Below are positions 6,869 to 11,281 of a stretch of 11,281 nt of DNA, in pieces. The stretch covers positions 1 to 11,281 of the forward strand of contig JAATVR010000383.1 of the NCBI GenBank assembly GCA_014523665.1, given 5' to 3'. The stretch comes from Nitrososphaerales archaeon TH526. Its GTDB lineage: Archaea > Thermoproteota > Nitrososphaeria > Nitrososphaerales > Nitrososphaeraceae. The notes under the pieces were generated by a model, which did not search any database, was not told the DNA's origin, and saw nothing but the letters and a program-made list of their open reading frames with translations. A program made the translations under genes and the position numbers. Position 1 is the stretch's first letter; every line of letters begins with the position of its first letter.

Positions 6869-7535
6869 TCTTCTTGGCAACAACCATTTTCGAGGTACCA
6901 AATGTGAAATATGTGGAACTAATTTCGACAAAGCCATGTCTTTTTAATGATGTAAATAGCTCCTCTGACCATTTTGAATTCTCAATCATCTGATCTAGTT
7001 CTGAAAAGACGAGTCTCCACGATGTTATGGCCAGACCGGATAGACACAACAACTTGAAATGAATTTTCCAGAGAGTTCTAATGACTTTGTTTCTAGGGTA
7101 TGAGAAATCATGAAAGACAACAATCCCATTCGCGGTTATGACTCTACTAATTTCAGTTACTAAATTGTCAATATTCACATACTTTGCCAAGTATGAAGAT
7201 ACTATACAGTCACAGCTTCTATTTCTAAACGGCAACATTTCTGCATTTGCGTTTATCACAGTTTGAATCTTCCTCCTGTCCTTGGAAATCTTGATATAGT
7301 CTAATGAGAGATCCAAGCTCAATACTTCTAATGCGTCAGTACCGTTTCTGATCATTTCGCTCAGAATTCCCGTACCGGAGGCGAGATCTAGTACGATTTT
7401 ACCTTGGACCTTACACAGAATATTTTTTTTCCAACGCCCATCTCTACCAATTGTGGCATATCGCACGATCTGATCATATGTACTGGCGTTTCGCTCGGTA
7501 AAGAAGCCCCTCGCATTATATAATCCTGAGTGCAC
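6861..7535 (-). CDS. Class I SAM-dependent methyltransferase, UbiE-like
   Basis: The 224 residues show the seven-strand methyltransferase plan. Motif I is VLDLASGTG (48-56), followed by an acidic end of strand 2 (LSLDLS, D75), then NANAEMLPFRNRSCDCIVSSYL (95-116), equivalent to the 'A(E/D)xLPF...fD' block, and HDFSYPRN (142-149) after strand 5. The N-terminus (FFTERNASTYDQIVRYATIGRDGRWKK) resembles UbiE/MenG enzymes that methylate the ring of demethylmenaquinone or related quinones. Substrate is inferred. The C-terminal part has a hydrophobic helix (FKLLCLSGLAITSW) that may touch the membrane. The start is GTG at 7535, with an in-frame stop shortly upstream and a TATA box centred 33 nt before it. 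The stop overlaps the membrane-protein start by 8 nt, so the two are almost certainly co-translated. Confidence 0.83.
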   Translation of the reverse strand: MHSGLYNARGFFTERNASTYDQIVRYATIGRDGRWKKNILCKVQGKIVLDLASGTGILSEMIRNGTDALEVLSLDLSLDYIKISKDRRKIQTVINANAEMLPFRNRSCDCIVSSYLAKYVNIDNLVTEISRVITANGIVVFHDFSYPRNKVIRTLWKIHFKLLCLSGLAITSWRLVFSELDQMIENSKWSEELFTSLKRHGFVEISSTYFTFGTSKMVVAKKNG

Positions 7536-7565
7536 TAGCTCAGTTCATAATGCATATTTCTTGTG

Positions 7566-7579
7566 TATAAAGCTTATAG
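7566..7579. promoter_or_regulatory. Back-to-back divergent TATA boxes (methyltransferase / kinase)
   Basis: TATAAAGCTTATAG contains TTTATA on the - strand (7566-7571), centred 33 nt before the methyltransferase GTG, and TTATAG on the + strand (7574-7579), centred 30 nt before the kinase TTG. They are separated by only two bases around an AAGCTT palindrome. Each box would occupy the other's BRE position, so TBP/TFB binding on the two strands should compete. Confidence 0.5.
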
Positions 7580-7605
7580 TTATCATTTCAATCATATGTT
7601 GGTAG

Positions 7606-8298
7606 TTGTATTTTGTGAATTGGCAGAGACATGTTCGTCGAGGCGAATACGAAGGTCGAAGAGCAGTCATAAAAACAAACAAGAGAATTAAGGGTTTTAG
7701 AGATTTCATCCTTGTATTTGCCTACGTGATGACTTCTGTGCTAATGCTACACCCTAGTTGCCCACATCCGCTTGGTTCGACGCTATTGCATAATGAGAGC
7801 ATGGCAATGAGAGAAATGTTGAGGAAGTTAAAAATTCTTAGTCCAACTCTCTTGTATATTAGCAAGAAGGTCTTAATAGAGGAATATATCGAAGGAGGTA
7901 ATCTCTATTCTCTTTTAGAAAAAGAGGGTGACCCTTCGTTGGCAAGCAAAGCAGGTATTCTTACGGCCCGACTTCACAATGCCAAATTAGTTTTTCTAGA
8001 TAACAAGGCGGAAAACTACCTGATAGACAGTCAAAGGCAGCTAGTGAGAACTGATTTGAGTTTCATCATGAGGAATAATTCTGTCTTTTCAAAAAGTATG
8101 GATATAGCAAGCTTCTTGGCCAGCACAATGGATTTATGCAGTTCTAAATATCGCGCGATTCACCACACTTTCATCAATGCCTATGAGAATGAAACGGGCA
8201 CTCCATCTCCATATCTTTACATTATCTTGAGAAACATTTTGGCCTTAGGGTTTACCTCAAATAGGGCCAATACGGTTATGAATTTGTTGAGATCCTGA
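7606..8298 (+). CDS. Bud32/RIO-like atypical protein kinase homologue
   Basis: The 230 residues follow the small archaeal kinase plan. RRGEYEGRRAVIKT holds the ATP-lysine (K23). A glutamate in helix C is likely E70 (MAMREMLRKL). The hinge is VLIEEYIEGGNL (89-100). The catalytic loop is FLDNKAENYLID (130-141), with D132 and N137 replacing the usual HGDLTTSN, and the metal aspartate D150 lies in RTDLSF. SMDIASFLAS (164-173) matches the 'VDL' segment after it. Helix 'GILTARLHNAK' precedes the loop as in Bud32. It differs from true Bud32 in lacking a standard HGD and in a hydrophobic insert (about 34-50). Key residues seem intact, so phosphotransfer is possible. Target unknown; Kae1/Bud32-type tRNA modification should not be assumed. 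The start is TTG at 7606 (in-frame TAG just upstream; GTG at 7615 is an alternative). It diverges from the methyltransferase. Confidence 0.7.
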   Translation: MYFVNWQRHVRRGEYEGRRAVIKTNKRIKGFRDFILVFAYVMTSVLMLHPSCPHPLGSTLLHNESMAMREMLRKLKILSPTLLYISKKVLIEEYIEGGNLYSLLEKEGDPSLASKAGILTARLHNAKLVFLDNKAENYLIDSQRQLVRTDLSFIMRNNSVFSKSMDIASFLASTMDLCSSKYRAIHHTFINAYENETGTPSPYLYIILRNILALGFTSNRANTVMNLLRS

Positions 8299-8356
8299 AC
8301 GGAGATGACAAATCCATCACGTTCAGTGATTGCTGCAACAACTAGAACAGGTTCTG

Positions 8357-8752
8357 TTAAATAGGTGGTAACTCTGTCTTTTTGTCGAAACCTCCCGAGC
8401 CAAAGCGACAGTAGAAACACTGGTCAGACATCATGTATGGAATTTTTTGAATGACAACAGCTCCAATCTTTAATGCGATTTTAGTCATGATCTTGTATTT
8501 CATTGGCATGGAAGGAATAACCTCTTTAAAGTAAACATCGTAATGATCTGGACAAAACTTTAATGTAACCTGAGCTTTCTGCCTAGATTGATACCCTTTA
8601 TCTCTAGGAGAGCTGTTTAGATTTTTTGCCACGTTAATTTGTTCTCTGATATATTCATGCTTTGGACATGGACAATCCTTGCCTAGAGGATGTTTGTACG
8701 CAGGAAGGTTTTTCCAGTCAAAGTCGGGGTAATTCTTCTCAAAATCTTCCAT
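8357..8752 (-). CDS. Cys/His-rich hypothetical protein, 131 aa
   Basis: I do not recognise a named family. Notable are three clusters able to bind a metal: DCPCPKH (C27, C29, H32), FCPDH (C67, H70) and QCFYC (C112, C115). The N-terminus is aromatic and acidic (MEDFEKNYPDFDWKNLPAYKH), and a helix-like hydrophobic stretch (YKIMTKIALKIGAVVIQKIP, about 86-105) lies before the last Cys pair. A zinc ribbon, iron-sulfur site or redox pair is possible. None is provable here. The ATG at 8752 is preceded by an in-frame TGA, so it cannot extend upstream. A TATA box (8785-8791, - strand TTTATAT) is centred 36 nt before it. It converges on the kinase gene with a 58-base spacer, and its promoter diverges from the coiled-coil gene. 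Confidence 0.68.
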   Translation of the reverse strand: MEDFEKNYPDFDWKNLPAYKHPLGKDCPCPKHEYIREQINVAKNLNSSPRDKGYQSRQKAQVTLKFCPDHYDVYFKEVIPSMPMKYKIMTKIALKIGAVVIQKIPYMMSDQCFYCRFGSGGFDKKTELPPI

Positions 8753-8784
8753 TCATTATTCCAAATTTTATTGAATGTTATCTG

Positions 8785-8791
8785 ATATAAA
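8785..8791 (-). promoter_or_regulatory. TATA box of the Cys/His-rich gene
   Basis: TTTATAT on the - strand is centred 36 nt before the ATG at 8752, implying a leader of about 10 nt. Confidence 0.55.
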
Positions 8792-8848
8792 CATGTAGGG
8801 AACTAAATGCCCCCGGTTGGCAAGAATTAAATAGTCAAAGGGATCAGA

Positions 8849-8862
8849 AAAAATATATTTTT
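8849..8862 (+). promoter_or_regulatory. Palindromic TATA element of the coiled-coil gene
   Basis: AAAAATATATTTTT is a 14-nt perfect palindrome centred 35 nt before the ATG at 8891. It covers the upstream TTG at 8861, which therefore cannot be the start if this is the TATA box. That decides for the ATG at 8891. Confidence 0.5.
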
Positions 8863-8890
8863 GGTGATATTACAATCGTCAAGCGACGTG

Positions 8891-9904
8891 ATGCGAGACC
8901 AACATACCAATAAGAGCGGTGGCTCTGTAAAATCGGCAGCTACTACCACTGCCCAGACAAGGAATAGAGAAGAAGGGACGTCATCGAGGCAGCCCCCATC
9001 GGATTCCAACCTGAGAACCTTGCAAGATTTCAAGAAAACCCTCCTTGAGGAGAAGAAGACCGGTGAAGAGACCATTGAAAATCTCAACAAGAAGATAGAT
9101 GATACTAAGAAACTCATAGATGCTGAACGCATCAATCTGGATGAATTGAGAGCTAAACTAAAAGTGGTGAACGAACAAAAAGACGCGGAATTTGGCAGGT
9201 TTACCGAACTAAAAAGTGCACTCGTGACAGCACGGGAACAGATGAAATCGCTTGATGAAAAAGCGTCAACATCTCGTTCAAGAAAAGATAGATATGATCT
9301 GGTAAATTTGAATAATCAGCTCGATCAAATTGAACGCGATATTCAGACAAAGAAGCTTTCCAAGGATGAAGAACGTAGACTGGTTTTGAAATCAAAAGAA
9401 GTTGCCACCAAACTATACTCGTTGAAAGCAATTCACAAAAAAGAGGATAAGTATAGAACCATTTCCATCCAGTACGATGTCCTAAAGAACAAGATGAACA
9501 ACCTCTTTGAGCAAAAATCCGAGCTAGGTGAAGGCATCGGAAAAATAAAGTCAGAGCTTGACGAGTTGCTAAACCTTAGAGAGAGCTTGTATGAAGACCG
9601 TCGCAAAAATATCAGGAATGTAAGAGAAGCCGATGCGAAACTAGAAATGGTTGATACTCAACTTAATGCGATCCAATTCAAACGAACAAGAGCATCTTCA
9701 GAACAACGAGCCAGAAGATATCCACGAGGCGAAGGTAAAGAGAGTAGATATGCTGCCTCTCAGGAAAAAAGTAAACGGAGTAAGGAGAATCAAGATAGGT
9801 GGAATATTCTTAAGGAAGCTGCTCTTAAGAAAATGTCTGGTGGAGAAAAACTGACGTTTGAAGAGATGAAACTCATATATGGAGAGAATGGTTCGGTCGA
9901 TTGA
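8891..9904 (+). CDS. Archaeal coiled-coil protein, COG1340 type
   Basis: From the ATG at 8891 this is 337 residues. A disordered, Ser/Thr/Gly-rich N-terminus of about 35 residues is followed by nearly 250 residues of charged heptad-like helix (from LRTLQDFKKTLLEEKK onward). Then comes a basic linker rich in R, S and K (RARRYPRGEGKESRYAAS) and a conserved-looking C-terminal patch, WNILKEAALKKMSGGEKLTFEEMKLIYG. The segment IERDIQTKKLSKDEERRLV with the C-terminal 'aLkK...GeKLtfeEmkLiyg' recalls COG1340, archaeal coiled-coil proteins of unknown role; the role is not established here. There is no Walker motif, so it is not an SMC ATPase. The frame is open back to TTG 8861, but that overlaps the TATA palindrome, hence the later start. 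AMMECR1 follows after 64 bases on the same strand and may be co-transcribed. Confidence 0.8.
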   Translation: MRDQHTNKSGGSVKSAATTTAQTRNREEGTSSRQPPSDSNLRTLQDFKKTLLEEKKTGEETIENLNKKIDDTKKLIDAERINLDELRAKLKVVNEQKDAEFGRFTELKSALVTAREQMKSLDEKASTSRSRKDRYDLVNLNNQLDQIERDIQTKKLSKDEERRLVLKSKEVATKLYSLKAIHKKEDKYRTISIQYDVLKNKMNNLFEQKSELGEGIGKIKSELDELLNLRESLYEDRRKNIRNVREADAKLEMVDTQLNAIQFKRTRASSEQRARRYPRGEGKESRYAASQEKSKRSKENQDRWNILKEAALKKMSGGEKLTFEEMKLIYGENGSVD

Positions 9905-9968
9905 AAAGACTCCTTTGATGACCTCCGGCAGTATCGAATTCATGTCTGGACACTAGTCGTTGCCATAG

Positions 9969-10586
9969 ATGATACTTTTCACTCCCGAAGAAGGTCAATT
10001 GTTGGTTAGGGCCGCGCGCGACTCTGTCGAAAGACTATTTACTGATAGACGTCCTACCTTGCAACCTTTTATTCAATCTAAAGTGCAAGCAGGCGTTTTT
10101 GTATCTATTCATGACTGTTCGAATGGTGACAATATTTTGAGGGGTTGTGTTGGTTTCCCTCTGCCAAAGGGTGAATTCTATTCATCATTAGAAGAAGCTG
10201 CTGTTGCGGCCGCTACACAGGATCCGAGATTTAACCCTATTTTAGAGGAAGAGCTTGATAGGGTGATCTTTGAAGTAAGTGTCCTGAATCATCCTAAATT
10301 AATCACCGTTGCTAAGTCCATCGATTATCTAGAAATGATAAACATCGGAGCAGATGGATTAATGTTGAGTTGGGATGGATATTCGTCATTGTTACTACCT
10401 CAAGTTGCTGTAGAATTCAACTGGACTGTGGATGAATATCTAAGAAATTTGTGTTATAAGGCAGGGTTGGCTCCGGAAACGTGGATGAATGACGATGCTA
10501 AAATATACAAATTTAGTTGCTCTATATACAGAGAGTCCAAGCCCAGAGGCGAAATCTATCGAGTAGCTGATCGAAGCCCTGAATAG
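9969..10586 (+). CDS. AMMECR1 domain protein
   Basis: The 205 residues match the stand-alone archaeal AMMECR1 family in length and landmarks. The signature LRGCVG lies at residues 57-62 with the cysteine at position 60. AATQDPRFNPI (81-91) is followed by the strand FEVSVLNHPK (101-110), GADGLMLSW (about 127-135), LLLPQVAVEFNWTVDEYL (about 141-158) and a C-terminal YRESKPRGEIY. The buried LRGC motif is thought to form an active or binding site, but no reaction is firmly established. In many prokaryotes AMMECR1 genes lie beside or are fused to MEMO and a radical SAM gene; neither is adjacent here, and the radical SAM gene at 2095-3669 is of another type. The ATG at 9969 directly follows an in-frame TAG. 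No TATA box or Shine-Dalgarno site is apparent, which favours read-through from the coiled-coil gene. Confidence 0.92.
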   Translation: MILFTPEEGQLLVRAARDSVERLFTDRRPTLQPFIQSKVQAGVFVSIHDCSNGDNILRGCVGFPLPKGEFYSSLEEAAVAAATQDPRFNPILEEELDRVIFEVSVLNHPKLITVAKSIDYLEMINIGADGLMLSWDGYSSLLLPQVAVEFNWTVDEYLRNLCYKAGLAPETWMNDDAKIYKFSCSIYRESKPRGEIYRVADRSPE

Positions 10587-10634
10587 TTGATTGATGCGTG
10601 TTCATCTAAGATCGAATCTGCAAAAATTGAAAGC

Positions 10635-10643
10635 TAAATATTT
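10635..10643 (+). promoter_or_regulatory. TATA box of the glycosyltransferase-like gene
   Basis: TAAATATTT is centred 31 nt before the TTG at 10670, consistent with a very short leader. Confidence 0.5.
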
Positions 10644-10669
10644 GCTGCCCATGAACTGAATCAGAATTA

Positions 10670-11281
10670 TTGTCAAGGATCTATATCTCGCCTTATGGAG
10701 TGGGGCTAGGCCATGCCAGCAGAATGTTGATGCTAGCAGAGCAGGTTAAAAAACTGGGATACGAGGTATTTTTTTCTTCCTTTGGGGAAGCGACTGATTT
10801 CTTGAGACACAATGGATTTCGATGTGAAAGGGTTCCACCGCTTGAGCTTTCTTGGACTTCAGAGGGCGCCTTTTCGATAAAGAAAAGCATAGCAAGTCTG
10901 CCTTACCTATTCCCGAATTTTTCAAGACAGTTGAACGCAGAAATCAGAAATATCGCTGCATGTCGGCCAGATCTTGTTATTTCAGACACTCGACTCTCTC
11001 CCTTGATAATTTCAAAAGCACTTCAGGTACCTTCGATCGTCATATTAAACCAAATTAGGCTTTTATTATCTCCTTCACTGAGAAAAATACGAATTGCTCG
11101 TCTTTATGAAGAAATCAATGGGCAATTACTTGGCGCCCTATGGTCCTACGCAGACAAGATATTGATACCTGATCTTCCTCCCCCTATGACAATTAGCGAG
11201 AAGAATATCTGGAGTGTTAACACTACCTCCTGTAAGGTAAAGTATGTAGGATTCACGGCTCCCAATCCCATAGTAGTCTCA
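10670..11281 (+). CDS. MurG-like (GT28-type) glycosyltransferase, N-terminal part (partial, runs off window)
   Basis: The frame is open from TTG at 10670 to the right edge (204 codons). It begins SRIYISPYGVGLGHASRM, matching the first strand and glycine-rich loop (GxGxGHxxR) of the MurG/GT-B fold. LAEQVKKLGYEVFFSSFG and HNGFRCERVPPLEL follow. CRPDLVISDTRLSPLIISKA and LQVPSIVILNQIR (about 101-132) match the 'pDlVisD...p...A..lgiP.v...nq' block. YADKILIPDLPPP lies further on. Only the acceptor domain is in view; the nucleotide-sugar-binding domain would lie beyond the edge. Archaea with no murein use such enzymes for other glycosylations (protein, lipid or secondary metabolite), so the acceptor is unknown. 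An in-frame TGA at 10652 and the TATA box at 10635 support the TTG start. A different frame (10852-11058) is a shadow. Confidence 0.85.
   Translation, partial: MSRIYISPYGVGLGHASRMLMLAEQVKKLGYEVFFSSFGEATDFLRHNGFRCERVPPLELSWTSEGAFSIKKSIASLPYLFPNFSRQLNAEIRNIAACRPDLVISDTRLSPLIISKALQVPSIVILNQIRLLLSPSLRKIRIARLYEEINGQLLGALWSYADKILIPDLPPPMTISEKNIWSVNTTSCKVKYVGFTAPNPIVVS

Noticed and set aside
6869..6937. Longer start (ATG 6937) for the membrane protein
   Set aside because: It would overlap the methyltransferase by 77 nt; the ATG at 6868 gives the usual short coupling overlap and starts just before the helical region.
8344..8358. Short inverted repeats (AGAAC/GTTCT and AACAG/CTGTT) between convergent genes
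   Set aside because: Five-base stems are expected by chance in this much AT-rich sequence and lack a T-run.
8217..8420. 67-residue - strand reading frame
   Set aside because: It overlaps the ends of both the kinase and the Cys/His-rich genes and looks like a shadow.
8861..8890. Upstream TTG start for the coiled-coil protein
   Set aside because: The TTG lies inside the palindromic TATA element, so the transcript would not contain it.
9905..9968. Possible C/D-box RNA (TTGATGA near 9917)
   Set aside because: A box-C-like string is present but no CTGA box D or D' occurs at suitable spacing.

Overview
The window looks like a piece of an archaeal chromosome, most likely from the Nitrososphaeria (Thaumarchaeota), perhaps a soil relative. 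Several things point that way: an archaeal/eukaryal-type glycyl-tRNA synthetase, TATA boxes about 27-40 nt upstream of starts with very short or no leaders, frequent TTG and GTG starts, a tRNA gene without an encoded CCA, a COG1340-type archaeal coiled-coil protein, AMMECR1, a MEDS-like sensory protein and a B12-type radical SAM protein. The DNA is AT-rich (estimated by eye at roughly 40% GC). No insertion sequence, integrase, CRISPR array or phage gene is visible. The assignment to a lineage is inference.

Layout. Left part (1-2100): the 3' end of glyS (+), a convergent small helical protein (-), then a ferredoxin-NADP reductase-like flavoprotein and a small conserved-looking unknown, both + and each with its own TATA box 27-28 nt before its ATG. 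Middle-left (2095-4366): a 524-residue radical SAM protein (-) with both a TATA box and a Shine-Dalgarno site, a Nudix hydrolase of the Ap4A-hydrolase type (-), and a divergent tRNA-Ala(GGC). Middle (4634-6108): an orphan MEDS/KaiC-like protein (+) converging on an unrecognised basic protein (-).

Middle-right (6161-8752): a UbiE-like methyltransferase and a seven-helix membrane protein overlap by 8 nt on the - strand. They diverge from a Bud32-like atypical kinase, with the two TATA boxes almost touching. A Cys/His-rich small protein (-) follows. Right part (8891-11281): a COG1340 coiled-coil protein, AMMECR1 and the N-terminal 204 residues of a MurG-like glycosyltransferase, all on the + strand.

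There is little operon structure. Most genes are single units with their own promoter. The clearest functional unit is the methyltransferase/membrane-protein pair, which could act on a membrane-bound prenyl lipid or quinone. The radical SAM protein may also be a lipid-modifying enzyme of the tetraether ring-synthase (Grs) type. No complete, obviously new multi-gene system is evident. The best candidates for new biology are the radical SAM protein, the methyltransferase/membrane/kinase cluster, the unrecognised basic protein at 5599-6108 and the Cys/His protein at 8357-8752.
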